A stretch of 64,000 bases of DNA, from NCBI RefSeq assembly GCF_905397435.1, contig NZ_CAJPVI010000013.1, positions 98,370 to 162,369 on the forward strand, given 5' to 3'. The stretch's first letter is position 1, and the number at the start of each line of letters is the position of its first letter. A program made the translations under genes and the position numbers. Origin of the DNA: Cupriavidus numazuensis. GTDB taxonomy: Bacteria > Pseudomonadota > Gammaproteobacteria > Burkholderiales > Burkholderiaceae. Below the pieces are notes generated by a model. That model was not told the DNA's origin. It saw only the letters and a list, made by a program, of their open reading frames with translations, and made no database searches. This document shows, piece by piece, positions 25,279-34,852 of this stretch.

Positions 25279-27489
25279 GTGAATCGCCGCTATGTATCGT
25301 TGTTTCGTGAGTCTTGCGCACGGGGGCTCGTCCACATCCAGCCGCTGGCCAGAGCCGGCATCGCGGTAGCCAGTCGCGCGCTGGGGGGCGCGCTGCGCCG
25401 CCTTCGCCGGCCGACGCGGCGCGGCATCCTCCTGGCGCTCGCCGCTGTGCCCGCGCTGTTCCTGCTTTACGCGCTTGCACTCGTGCCTTTCACCCCGAGC
25501 ATCGGCGACATCCGCAAGGCTCGCATCGATCGTCCCGCGCTGATCGTGTCGGCCGATGGCAAGGTCATTGACGAGTTCAAGCCGGTCAACCGCGAATGGG
25601 TGCCGCTAGGGCAGATCTCGCCATACATGGTGGATGCATTGATCGCCACCGAAGACCGCCGCTTCTACGAGCACCACGGCATCGACGGGTTGCGGATCGC
25701 GTCAGCGGCGCTGCATACGTTCTCCGGTGACCGACAGGGCGGTTCGACCATCACGCAGCAACTCGCGCGCAACCTGTATCCCGACGAAATCGGCCGCGCA
25801 CCGACGCTTGCGCGCAAACTCAGGGAAGCGATCACGGCGCTCAAGATCGAGGCCGTATACAGCAAGGCGCAGATCCTTGAGACATACCTGAACAATGTGC
25901 CCTTCCTGTACAACGCCTACGGCGTGGAAATGGCCGCGCGTACCTACTTTGGCAAATCCGCCCGCCAACTCGACATACTCGAAAGCGCGACACTCGTCGG
26001 CATGCTGAAGGCCAACAGCACCTACAACCCCGTGCTCAATCCCGAGCGTGCCTTGCAGCGGCGGAACACGGTGCTCGGGCAGATGAACAAGTACGGGACG
26101 CTCAAGCCCAGTGCCTACTCGTGGCTCAGACGGCAACCGCTCAATGTCAATTTCCAGTTGCAGACCGCGTCACGAAGCGCGGCACCGCATTTTTCCGCGC
26201 AGCTGCGCCGGTGGCTGAGCGCGTGGGCAGATCGCAACGGCTACAACCTCTACGCCGATGGTCTCGTGGTGCGCACGACCCTGGACTCGCGCCTGCAGGC
26301 CATGGCGGTGCAGGCGATGGCCTGGCAGGCGAACCAGCTGCAATGGGTCGCGAACGGGGCATGGAACGAATACACGGGTTGCCGGGCGGGCAACGAGCTG
26401 TTCCGGACGTTCATGCGGCAAACGTCTGAGTATCGCGCGGCACGCGATGCCGGCGAATCGGACCCGGCCGTGCTCAGGAAGCTCGGTGCGAACCCGAACT
26501 TCGTGCGCGCCCTTTGCCGCAGCAAGACGCAGGTGCAGGCGGGCTTCGTCGCGATCGATCCGCGTAACGGCGATATCAAGGCATGGGTGGGCAGCCGCGA
26601 TTTCAGCGACGCGCCATTCGATCACGTGCTGCAGGCCCGGCGCCAGCCGGGTTCAACCTTCAAGCCGTTCGTCTACGGGGCGGCGTTCGCGGACGGTGCG
26701 CGCCCGAGTGACACGCTTTGGGACCGGAACGTTGCCATCCCAACGGCCGGGCAGGTGACCTGGCGGCCTACCGACGCCGAACCGCCGACCGACCAACCGA
26801 TGACGCTGCGCGACGCGCTGGTGTATTCGCGCAATCGCGTGACCGCCCAGCTCATGCTGAAGGAAGGACCCGAGAAGGTCGCGCGGCTCGCGCGTGCAAT
26901 GGGCGTTCGCGACAGTGCGCTGGAGGCGGTACCGTCGCTCGCGCTCGGTACCAGCCCGGTCACGCTCAAGGAAATGGTCTCGGCGTACAGCACGATCGCG
27001 AACCGCGGCGTTTATCTAGAACCGCGCATGGTGACTCGCATCGAGGACCACGACGGCAAGGTACTCGCTCAGTTTGCCAGCGCGGCGCCCGAACAGGCCC
27101 TGCCGGCTGGCGCGGCGCAAACGCTTGTCGATGTGATGCACGACGCAGTGGTTCGTGGCACCGGTGCGGCGATCCGGACGCGCTTCGGCGTCCGCGCGGA
27201 CGTGGCCGGCAAGACCGGCACGACGCAGGACAACGCGGATGGCTGGTTCATCCTGATGCATCCGCAACTGGTGGCCGGCGCGTGGGTGGGATTTGACGAC
27301 GGACGCGTGACGCTCGGCGACTACTGGGGGCAGGGTGCGCGCAGCGCGCTGCCGATGGTGGGCGCGTTCTACGATATGGCGCTACGGGGGCGAGTCATCG
27401 ATCCCGATGCGCGATTCAACCCTGAGAGCCGGCCGCCGCGGAAGGCCCGTCCGCCACGGCATCACCGCTTCCTGTTCTGGAACTTCTGA
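25279..27489 (+). CDS. Class A penicillin-binding protein (PBP1A-type)
   Basis: A 736-residue bifunctional peptidoglycan synthase starting at GTG 25279. One N-terminal membrane anchor (GILLALAAVPALFLLYALAL) is followed by the glycosyltransferase-51 domain with catalytic Glu in TEDRRFYEHHG, the segment GGSTITQQLARNLY, and KIEAVYSKAQILETYLN. The transpeptidase domain has all three motifs: STFK (in RQPGSTFKPFVYG), YSRN and KTGTT. The protein ends soon after the transpeptidase domain in a basic tail and lacks the long insert of canonical MrcA, so it is probably an accessory PBP1 rather than the main PBP1A. Confidence 0.9.
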   Translation: MNRRYVSLFRESCARGLVHIQPLARAGIAVASRALGGALRRLRRPTRRGILLALAAVPALFLLYALALVPFTPSIGDIRKARIDRPALIVSADGKVIDEFKPVNREWVPLGQISPYMVDALIATEDRRFYEHHGIDGLRIASAALHTFSGDRQGGSTITQQLARNLYPDEIGRAPTLARKLREAITALKIEAVYSKAQILETYLNNVPFLYNAYGVEMAARTYFGKSARQLDILESATLVGMLKANSTYNPVLNPERALQRRNTVLGQMNKYGTLKPSAYSWLRRQPLNVNFQLQTASRSAAPHFSAQLRRWLSAWADRNGYNLYADGLVVRTTLDSRLQAMAVQAMAWQANQLQWVANGAWNEYTGCRAGNELFRTFMRQTSEYRAARDAGESDPAVLRKLGANPNFVRALCRSKTQVQAGFVAIDPRNGDIKAWVGSRDFSDAPFDHVLQARRQPGSTFKPFVYGAAFADGARPSDTLWDRNVAIPTAGQVTWRPTDAEPPTDQPMTLRDALVYSRNRVTAQLMLKEGPEKVARLARAMGVRDSALEAVPSLALGTSPVTLKEMVSAYSTIANRGVYLEPRMVTRIEDHDGKVLAQFASAAPEQALPAGAAQTLVDVMHDAVVRGTGAAIRTRFGVRADVAGKTGTTQDNADGWFILMHPQLVAGAWVGFDDGRVTLGDYWGQGARSALPMVGAFYDMALRGRVIDPDARFNPESRPPRKARPPRHHRFLFWNF

Positions 27490-27537
27490 TGCCGTGGCTG
27501 GCGGCGAGCACTATCGCCGGCGTGCCCGTCGCGTTGC

Positions 27538-27978
27538 TCAGTCGTCGTGGCGATGCTTTTTCTGGCCCTTGTGCTTGCCGCGATTGCCGTGATCGTGGTC
27601 ATCGGCATAGTTGTTGCGCGACACGTTGCCGCCCAGCGCCGAACCCGCTGCGCCACCGGCCGCGGCACCGACGATGCCGCCGGTTCGGCCGCCCAGCGCG
27701 TTGCCGGCCGCTGCACCCGCACCGCCGCCCAGCGCGCCACCGACGATGGCACCGGTGCGTTCCTTCTTGTTCGACGTGACCGCGCCGCCGGCGCCGCCAC
27801 CCAGCGCACCGCCGATCACGGAACCCGTGCTGCCGCCCAGCGCACCGCCGACGGCTGCGCCCGCGGCACCGCCCAGGCCCCCGCCTACCGCGTTCTTCAG
27901 GTCATCGGCCAGCGCCGGCGTGGTGGCTGCGGCAAGCAGGAGTGTCAGGCACAGGGTACGAAGTGGTTGTCGAGTCAT
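27538..27978 (-). CDS. Glycine-zipper exported protein with His-rich tail
   Basis: A 146-residue protein with a signal peptide (LCLTLLLAAATTPALA). The mature part is built almost entirely of glycine-zipper repeats (GGALGGSTGSVIGGALGGGAG) able to pack in membranes. It ends in a charged tail rich in His, Asp and Lys (HDHGNRGKHKGQKKHRHDD) that could bind metal. The ATG at 27978 starts the signal peptide; a very long antisense frame continuing upstream is spurious. Function unknown; such proteins are often envelope-stress related. Confidence 0.75.
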   Translation of the reverse strand: MTRQPLRTLCLTLLLAAATTPALADDLKNAVGGGLGGAAGAAVGGALGGSTGSVIGGALGGGAGGAVTSNKKERTGAIVGGALGGGAGAAAGNALGGRTGGIVGAAAGGAAGSALGGNVSRNNYADDHDHGNRGKHKGQKKHRHDD

Positions 27979-28134
27979 GTTTTTTCTCAATTCAGGAATG
28001 GTTGGCGTCTGGCCAGTGCGCGAGTTTACACGGTGCGCCGAGGCAATCCCTCTGTTCGGCAGGCCGCGGCTGGCCATCCTCTCCCCAATCGTGGCCTGTA
28101 GAATCGGCGACCACGCAACCCTGGAACGACCTGC

Positions 28135-29340
28135 ATGGACTCTCACGCTCCGGATCGCGGCGCGCTGATGCCGCTGGCCTATCACGCAACGGTGGTCGAT
28201 TACCTGCGCCAGCACGAGCCAGAGGTCTGGCGCTGGGCCAACGCGCGCGCGACCGGCGCCGACCACCGCGAGGCATTGCGCGCGATGCTGCTGCGCGACA
28301 CTTACCGCATCGAGGCGGACGCCCACGCCGATGTACACGCGGTGCTGGCACTGGCGATGGCGCGGCTTGGCATCGACGCACCCGCGACGCTCTACCAGTC
28401 CCCGGGCCAGGACATGAATGCGTCGCTGTTCTATGTGCCCGGCGAGATCCACATCGTCCTGCAGGGGCCGCTGCTGGAACGGCTGGCTCCGCCGGAGTTG
28501 CTGGCCGTGTTCGGCCACGAGCTCGCGCACTACCTGCTGTGGTCGTGCGACGAGGGCCAGTTCCTGGTGGCCGACCGCATCCTGAACGACGCGCTGGCGG
28601 CGCCCGGTGTCAGCGCGAGCCATCGGGAAACCTGGCGCCGCTATGCCTTGCACACCGAGCTGTTCGCGGATCGCGGTGGCGCCGTGGCTGCGGGGGCGGT
28701 GGCCCCGGCCGTGTCGACACTGGTGAAGGTGCAGACCGGCATGGGCAGCGTGGACGCGGCCGCCTACCTGCGCCAGGCGGCCGAGATCGAATCCGGCGAG
28801 GCAGGCGCGAGTGCCGCCCACAGCCATCCCGAGACGTTCATCCGAGCCCGCGCGCTGGCGTTGTGGTGGGAAGGCGAGAGCCATCTCGATACATGGATTG
28901 AATCGCGCCTGCACGGCCCCTTGTCGCTGGAGAAGCTCGACCTGCCGGGGCAGGTCCGGCTGCAGGCGCTGACGCGCGGCTTTCTTGCGCACTTCCTTGC
29001 CGGCACGCCGCTGGCAGGCGACGCGGTGCTCGCACAGGTGCGGATGATGTTCCCCGACTGGCGCGACGACGAGCCGGCAATCGGCCCCGAGGGCCTGGGC
29101 CCGGACGTGGCTGATGACAGCGTGCGCGGCTACCTCAACGCGCTGATGATGGACCTGTCGCTTGCCGACCCCGACCAGCAGGACGCAGCGCTCCTGCGCG
29201 CGGGTCACGTGGCACAAGCGCTCGGCAGCCTGGAGGCGTTTCAAGGCAACCTGCGCCGCGACGCCGGCTTTGGCAAGCGCGAGCTGGACCGATACCAGCG
29301 CCAACTCAACCGCCAACTGGCCAGGGAGGGCCAGTCATGA
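28135..29340 (+). CDS. M48-type zinc metallopeptidase paired with a giant helicase
   Basis: A 401-residue soluble protein without signal peptide or membrane segments. The zinc-binding motif HELAH (His128, Glu129, His132, in VFGHELAHYLLW) and the third-ligand motif ELFAD (Glu175 to Asp179) are both intact, which identifies an M48/Ste24-like catalytic domain. Unlike HtpX or Ste24 it has no membrane helices, so it should act in the cytoplasm. The C-terminal 200 residues are helical and unrecognised. Its stop overlaps the start of the helicase gene by four bases (ATGA), so the two products are made together and probably work together. A second possible start is ATG 28168. Confidence 0.85.
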   Translation: MDSHAPDRGALMPLAYHATVVDYLRQHEPEVWRWANARATGADHREALRAMLLRDTYRIEADAHADVHAVLALAMARLGIDAPATLYQSPGQDMNASLFYVPGEIHIVLQGPLLERLAPPELLAVFGHELAHYLLWSCDEGQFLVADRILNDALAAPGVSASHRETWRRYALHTELFADRGGAVAAGAVAPAVSTLVKVQTGMGSVDAAAYLRQAAEIESGEAGASAAHSHPETFIRARALALWWEGESHLDTWIESRLHGPLSLEKLDLPGQVRLQALTRGFLAHFLAGTPLAGDAVLAQVRMMFPDWRDDEPAIGPEGLGPDVADDSVRGYLNALMMDLSLADPDQQDAALLRAGHVAQALGSLEAFQGNLRRDAGFGKRELDRYQRQLNRQLAREGQS

Positions 29341-32300
29341 CCGATAGCACCACCCACGCCACGAACACGATTCCGGAAGCAACCGGCGGCAACGATCCGC
29401 GTACGCTACGGGCCCTGATCGATGCACAGGCGGGCGCGGCGCTGGCGACCGACGACGTGCTGGTGCTCGTATTGCCGCTGTTCTCACAGGTCGCCGCGCT
29501 GCACGCGCGGGGCAGGGTGGCGGCCCTCGATCCCGACAGCATCCTCGTGGACGAGGAAGGCGCGCTGCGCCTGCGCCGGCCAGACGGCGAGACGCCGGCG
29601 ATGGACATCGGTGCGATCCATCGCGTGCAGCCACATCCGACCTCGGCCCTGAACATCGTCGGCGCGCTGCGGCTCGGCCACGCCGATAGCGGGCAGCGCG
29701 ACCAGGCCGACCTGGCACTGCAACTGGATCTGGCGGCGCCCATCGAACGCCCGGTCTTCCTGCCCGGACCGGCTAGCTGGGAAACGCTGATCGGCCACCA
29801 CGACGAAATCGGCGACGTCTTCCTGCTCGGCATGGCGCTCGCGAGCCTGGCGTGCGGCCTGGACTTCACCGACGAGGACGACCTGCGCAGCTTCGTGGCA
29901 CATCGCCGCAACCTGTTCCTGCTGCATGAACGGCTGCATCCGATCGTCGCCGCGGTGATTGTCGAGATGACCGAGATCAATCGCCACGACAGGGCCACCG
30001 ATGTCGCCGCGCTGGCAACCCGGCTGCGCACCTGGCGCGACCAGCCGGCGGCCCTGGATGTGGAACGCGCGCTGGCGGGCACTGCCGGCGCCACGCCGCG
30101 CCGTGCCGCCGTGCTCACGCACCTGCGCGACCGCCTGTTCGACCTGTCGCGGCGCAACCGCCTGCTGCATTTCCGGCCGACCGCGGCCAGCGTCAACCTG
30201 ACCGTGGCCAGCGTGCCCCTGATGCTGCAGATCGAAAGCGTGCGGCCCGAACACATCTGCACCTGGGGCGGCCCATTCGCCGCGGACCTGGTGGCGGGCA
30301 AGCCGGTGTCGCTGCAGCACTGGCTGCGCTTTGACGACCAGCCCTACCTGCCGGCATCGCTCGACCGCCTGATCGCCGAAACCCGCCGCGACCGCGCCGA
30401 ATACGGCTTCAGCAACCTGCGGCTGGTGGTGGCGTTCCTGCGCTGGCACAACCTGAAAGAGGCGCCGGACGAGCGCATCGTGACGCCGCTGCTGTGGCTG
30501 CCGGTGGAACTGGTCAAGCGCAAGGGGGTGCGAGACCAGTATGTGATCCAGAGCGCGGGCGGCGAGGCCGAGTTCAACCCCGTGTTGCGCCACTACCTGA
30601 ACCAGCTTTACGGCATCCAGTTGGATGAGACCGTCGATCTCGGCAAGACCTCGCTCGAAGAGATCCATGCCGGCATCCTCGCGCAGATTCGGCAATCGGA
30701 ACCTTCGGTGGAGTTGCGCCTCGTCGACAAGGCGGCGGTGCGGCTCGTGCGGCAGAAGGCGCTGCAGCGCATGCAGCAGTTCCAGCGCCGCAAGCCAGGC
30801 ACGGCTGTCGCGCGCACCGGTGGCTGGCTGCCGCCGTACAGCTATGCGCAGGACGATTACCGGCCGCTGGGGCGCGCGCTGTTCGAGCATTGGGTGAGGC
30901 CGAGCGCGCTGCCACAACGTTTCGAGGCCGGCGCTGCCCCGAGTGCCGGCCCGCGCCAGCCGCAGATGAGTGGCACAGCCACGGCGGAGAGCGAAGAGCG
31001 CCAGGGCTACGTGCTTGAGGAGTCCGAGGGCCACCGCTATGCCTGGGACCTGGACCTGACGCAGGTGACGCTGGCGAATTTCAACTACCGCAAGATGTCG
31101 CTGGTACGCGACTACGCGCAGTTGCTCGACGAGCCCGGCGCCAATCCGGCGTTCGATCGCGTCTTCTCGATCGACCCGCGCGACGTGGAGACGGACGCTC
31201 CCGCGCCACTTGCACCGTCCGAGCAGTGGAATGTGGTGGCGGCCGACGCCACGCAGAACGCGGCGGTCGGCCTGGCACGCAGCGCGCGCAGCTTCATCAT
31301 CCAGGGGCCGCCGGGCACGGGCAAGTCGCAGACCATCACGAACCTGATCGCCGACTACGCCGGACGTGGCAAGCGCGTGCTGTTCGTCTGCGAGAAGCGC
31401 GCCGCGCTAGACGTGGTGTTTCACCGGCTCAGGCAAAGCGGCCTCGACTCGCTGTGTTGCCTGATCCACGACTCGCAGGCCGACAAGAAGGCCTTTATTG
31501 CCGACCTGCGCGCGTGTTACGAGCAGTGGATCGCGCAGCCGCACGACGGCGATGCCCTGGCGGCGCGCCGCGCGCAGGTGGCGGATGCGCTGAGTGCGCA
31601 CCAGCAGCGCATCGATGCGTTCGAGTCGGCGATGGCTGCCGTGCCCGAGGCGCTGGGCGACAGTGTGCGGGCGCTGCTGCGCCGGGTGGCGGCACTGCCC
31701 GCCGCGCCTGATACCGGGCCGGCCATGCGCGAGCGCCTGCCGGCGCTGGCCGCATGGGACCGGCAGCGTGATCTCGCGCACCGTGTGCATCGCGCCATGC
31801 GCGAGCGCTTTGGCCTGAACAGCCTGGCCGCGCATCCGTTCGCGCGCTTGTCCCCGCCATTGCTCGCAGACGAGCGCGCGTATGGTCGCGCCGAGCAGCT
31901 TTGCAGCGACGTCGAGGCGTTGTTCGACGCGCTCGATCCGCTGCTGGACAGCACTGCGAGCCTGACTGGCCAGGACACCGCGCTGGAGCAGGCGCGCACG
32001 ATCTCCGCCGACAGCCAGTGGCTGCTCGATACAGGCCTCGCTGCACACCTGGACCTGCTGGATCCGGCCTCGCCGGCACAGGCCGCTCTGCGCGAGATTC
32101 GCGCGGAACTGGGGCGGCGCACGCAGGCACTCGCCGATGCGCAAGCTGCAACAGCGAATTGGCAAGACAAGCTGAGCCCCGGCGATACCGAGTCTGCGCT
32201 CGCGCTCGCGCGGCGACTGGAGCCGTCGTTCGCGCGCTGGCTGCAGCCCGCATGGTGGCGACTGCGCGGCGAACTGAAGCGCCGCTACGATTTCGGCAAG

Positions 32301-34844
32301 CACGCCGTTCATCCGGGCTTCGGCAAGGTGCTCGAAGCGCTGGCGGCCGAGCATGCCGCGCATGCTGCGCTGGCGGCGGCCGATGCCGACAGCCGCCGGC
32401 GCTACGGCGTGAGCGAGATGCAGGCCTTCCTGCGCGCGCTGGGTGAACTCGAACAGCGCCTGCAGTCGGCCACAGGTCCGCGCGAACTGGTCGCGCATCT
32501 GCGCCAGGCCGTCGATCCGATCGCAGTCGCGCGTGCCGAGGCCGGTGCGCGTGAAGCGCTGGAAAAGCTCGCACAGCGCGTGCGCGACGGGTTGGTGCTG
32601 CACGGCGACGCGCGTCTTGGCGACATCGCCGAACTGCTGCGCGACCTGCGCGAAGCGCTGGACGAGTTGCCGGACCTGTTGCCACTGCTGCGCGCCGTGC
32701 ACGCCGGCGATCCCGCCTGCGCTGCCACGCTGCAGTGGCTCGATCACGAGCCCGCCCAGCTGGAAGCGTTGGTGGCCGACGAGGCGCTGCGTCGCCTGAC
32801 GCGCGAAAGCCCGTTGCTCGCGCGCTTCGGCGGCGCTGCGCTGGCGCAGGCCGCGCGCGCTGTGGCGCAGGGTCAGCGCGAACTGCTCGCGCTGAATGCG
32901 CAGGTCGTGCGCGCCAATCGCCATCAGCAGTTTGCCGAGCATGTGCGCACCTCCTCGTTGTCGGCCACGATGCTGGACGCCGACGGCAAGGCGTTCAAGA
33001 AGCAATTCGCCACGGGCCGCCGGGAACTGGAGCACGAGTTCGGCAAGAGCATGCGCCACCGCTCGATCCGCGATCTTGCCGACGACGAGACCGGCATCGT
33101 CATCAACGACCTGAAGCCGATCTGGCTGATGAGCCCGTTGTCGGTGTCCGACACGCTGCCGCTGTCGCCGGACCTGTTCGACGTCGTGATCTTCGATGAG
33201 GCGAGCCAGATTCCGACCGAGGAGGCCGTGCCCGCGCTGAGCCGCGCGCGCCAGGTGGTGGTGGTCGGCGACGAGATGCAGTTGCCGCCGACGAACTTCT
33301 TTACGGCCGGCGGCGCGGACGGCGACGACGAGATCGTCGTGGAAGAGGAGGGCGAGCGCATCGCGATCAACCTGGATTCCGACAGCCTGCTGAACCAGGC
33401 CGCGCGCAACCTGCCCGCCACGCTGCTGGCGTGGCACTACCGCAGCCGCCACGAGTCGCTCATCAGCTTTTCCAATGCGGCGTTCTACGACGGGCGTCTC
33501 GTCACCATTCCTGACCGTGTGCTGGAAACGGCCGAGCACGACGCACCGCCGCTCCGGTCGGACCAGGACGATGCGGGCGTTGCCGGTGCGGACGCATTGC
33601 TGGCGCGCCCGGTCAGCTTCCATCGACTGGCCGATGGTGTCTATGCGGAGCGCCGCAATGCGCCCGAGGCCGTCTACATCGCCCGGACCGTGCGCGAGAT
33701 GCTCCGTCGCGAGACGGGCCTGAGCCTCGGTATCGTGGCGTTCTCCGAGGCGCAGCAGGGTGCCATCGAATCCGCGCTTGAAGCATTGGCTGCCGAGGAC
33801 GCGGACTTCGCGATGCGTCTCGAGCGCGAATACGTGCGCGAGGACGACGACCAGTTCAACGGGCTCTTCGTGAAGAACCTGGAGAATGTGCAGGGCGACG
33901 AGCGCGACGTGATCATCCTGAGCATCTGTTATGCGCCGGGACCGGACGGCAAGATGCTGATGAATTTCGGGCCGATCAACCAGCGTGGCGGCGAGAAGCG
34001 CCTGAATGTGATTTTCAGCCGTGCACGCCACCGCATGGCGGTGGTATCGACGATCCAGGCCGAGGCGATCACCAACGTGCACAACGATGGCGCGGCCGCG
34101 CTGCGCGCATTCCTGCAGTTCGCGCAGGCCAGTGCACGCGGCGAGTTCGAGCGCGCGCAGTCGGTGCTAGGCGCGCTGAACCCCGGCGCGCGCGATGCCT
34201 TCACGCGCGCTGCGACGCCCGACAGCATCCGCGATGCGCTGGCCGAGGCATTGCGTGGGCGCGGCCATCAGGTGCACGTGAACGTCGGCCGGTCACAGTT
34301 CCGCTGCGACCTGGCTATTGCCGAGCCATCGGGACAGGGCTATGCGTTGGCCATCCTGCTCGACACGCCAACTGAAGCGGTGCCGGACACCGCCGAACGC
34401 TATGTGTTTCGCCCCGGGATCCTGCGCAACTTCGGCTGGCGCGTACTGGACATCCCGGGCAAGGACTGGCTCGACGACCGGCATGCTGTGCTGGCCCGCA
34501 TCGAAGCCATGCTGGCCGACGGCGAGGATCGTGCGCTGGATGTGTTGACGGAAACCACGGTGCCGCTAGCCAGGCCGGTTGCGGTGCAGAGCGAGGCTTC
34601 CACGGATGCGGCAACAGCCGCGGCGGCTCAGGCAGAGTTCGCGCAGATGCTGCGCTTTGAACAAGGCACGTCACGCAAATTCTGGCGCGCGAGCGTAAGC
34701 GGCGCAGAACTCTCCGTCACCTACGGCCGCATCGGCAGTGCCGGACAGACCAGCGTCAAGGTGTTCGATGACCCCGACCGGGCCCGGCGCGAAATGGACA
34801 AGCTGGTAGCGGAGAAACTACGCAAGGGCTACGTGGAAGAGTAG
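29337..34844 (+). CDS. Pseudokinase-DUF4011-SF1 helicase-WGR protein
   Basis: An 1835-residue protein. Residues about 45-240 resemble the C-lobe of a Ser/Thr kinase (LHARGRVAALDPDSILVDEE, later DVFLLGMALASL), but the N-lobe, catalytic HRD and DFG are missing, so it should be inactive. DUF4011 follows (LRDRLFDLSRRNRLLHFR, about 261-280). The SF1/COG1112-type helicase is complete: Walker A GPPGTGKSQT (657-666), DEAS (1287-1290), GDEMQLPP (1311-1318), YRSRHESL, and motif VI NVIFSRARHR (about 1562). Between motifs I and II lies a helical insert of about 600 residues. Residues about 1640-1715 look like a decayed Vsr/PD-(D/E)XK-type domain (FRCDLAIAEP kept, the second acidic motif lost). A WGR domain ends the protein (1772-1835, VTYGRIGSAGQ). 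Overlaps the M48 peptidase gene by 4 bases. Resembles Mokosh-type defence helicases in architecture. Confidence 0.85.
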   Translation: MTDSTTHATNTIPEATGGNDPRTLRALIDAQAGAALATDDVLVLVLPLFSQVAALHARGRVAALDPDSILVDEEGALRLRRPDGETPAMDIGAIHRVQPHPTSALNIVGALRLGHADSGQRDQADLALQLDLAAPIERPVFLPGPASWETLIGHHDEIGDVFLLGMALASLACGLDFTDEDDLRSFVAHRRNLFLLHERLHPIVAAVIVEMTEINRHDRATDVAALATRLRTWRDQPAALDVERALAGTAGATPRRAAVLTHLRDRLFDLSRRNRLLHFRPTAASVNLTVASVPLMLQIESVRPEHICTWGGPFAADLVAGKPVSLQHWLRFDDQPYLPASLDRLIAETRRDRAEYGFSNLRLVVAFLRWHNLKEAPDERIVTPLLWLPVELVKRKGVRDQYVIQSAGGEAEFNPVLRHYLNQLYGIQLDETVDLGKTSLEEIHAGILAQIRQSEPSVELRLVDKAAVRLVRQKALQRMQQFQRRKPGTAVARTGGWLPPYSYAQDDYRPLGRALFEHWVRPSALPQRFEAGAAPSAGPRQPQMSGTATAESEERQGYVLEESEGHRYAWDLDLTQVTLANFNYRKMSLVRDYAQLLDEPGANPAFDRVFSIDPRDVETDAPAPLAPSEQWNVVAADATQNAAVGLARSARSFIIQGPPGTGKSQTITNLIADYAGRGKRVLFVCEKRAALDVVFHRLRQSGLDSLCCLIHDSQADKKAFIADLRACYEQWIAQPHDGDALAARRAQVADALSAHQQRIDAFESAMAAVPEALGDSVRALLRRVAALPAAPDTGPAMRERLPALAAWDRQRDLAHRVHRAMRERFGLNSLAAHPFARLSPPLLADERAYGRAEQLCSDVEALFDALDPLLDSTASLTGQDTALEQARTISADSQWLLDTGLAAHLDLLDPASPAQAALREIRAELGRRTQALADAQAATANWQDKLSPGDTESALALARRLEPSFARWLQPAWWRLRGELKRRYDFGKHAVHPGFGKVLEALAAEHAAHAALAAADADSRRRYGVSEMQAFLRALGELEQRLQSATGPRELVAHLRQAVDPIAVARAEAGAREALEKLAQRVRDGLVLHGDARLGDIAELLRDLREALDELPDLLPLLRAVHAGDPACAATLQWLDHEPAQLEALVADEALRRLTRESPLLARFGGAALAQAARAVAQGQRELLALNAQVVRANRHQQFAEHVRTSSLSATMLDADGKAFKKQFATGRRELEHEFGKSMRHRSIRDLADDETGIVINDLKPIWLMSPLSVSDTLPLSPDLFDVVIFDEASQIPTEEAVPALSRARQVVVVGDEMQLPPTNFFTAGGADGDDEIVVEEEGERIAINLDSDSLLNQAARNLPATLLAWHYRSRHESLISFSNAAFYDGRLVTIPDRVLETAEHDAPPLRSDQDDAGVAGADALLARPVSFHRLADGVYAERRNAPEAVYIARTVREMLRRETGLSLGIVAFSEAQQGAIESALEALAAEDADFAMRLEREYVREDDDQFNGLFVKNLENVQGDERDVIILSICYAPGPDGKMLMNFGPINQRGGEKRLNVIFSRARHRMAVVSTIQAEAITNVHNDGAAALRAFLQFAQASARGEFERAQSVLGALNPGARDAFTRAATPDSIRDALAEALRGRGHQVHVNVGRSQFRCDLAIAEPSGQGYALAILLDTPTEAVPDTAERYVFRPGILRNFGWRVLDIPGKDWLDDRHAVLARIEAMLADGEDRALDVLTETTVPLARPVAVQSEASTDAATAAAAQAEFAQMLRFEQGTSRKFWRASVSGAELSVTYGRIGSAGQTSVKVFDDPDRARREMDKLVAEKLRKGYVEE

Positions 34845-34852
34845 CCCGCCGA

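Noticed and set aside
31407..34082. 891-codon minus-strand frame inside the helicase gene
   Set aside because: Gln/Arg/His-rich antisense reading of a GC-rich gene; the plus strand has all helicase motifs.
28135..34844. Calling the peptidase/helicase pair a typical Mokosh system
   Set aside because: No phospholipase D nuclease is present and the kinase-like part is catalytically dead, so only a distant architectural similarity is claimed.
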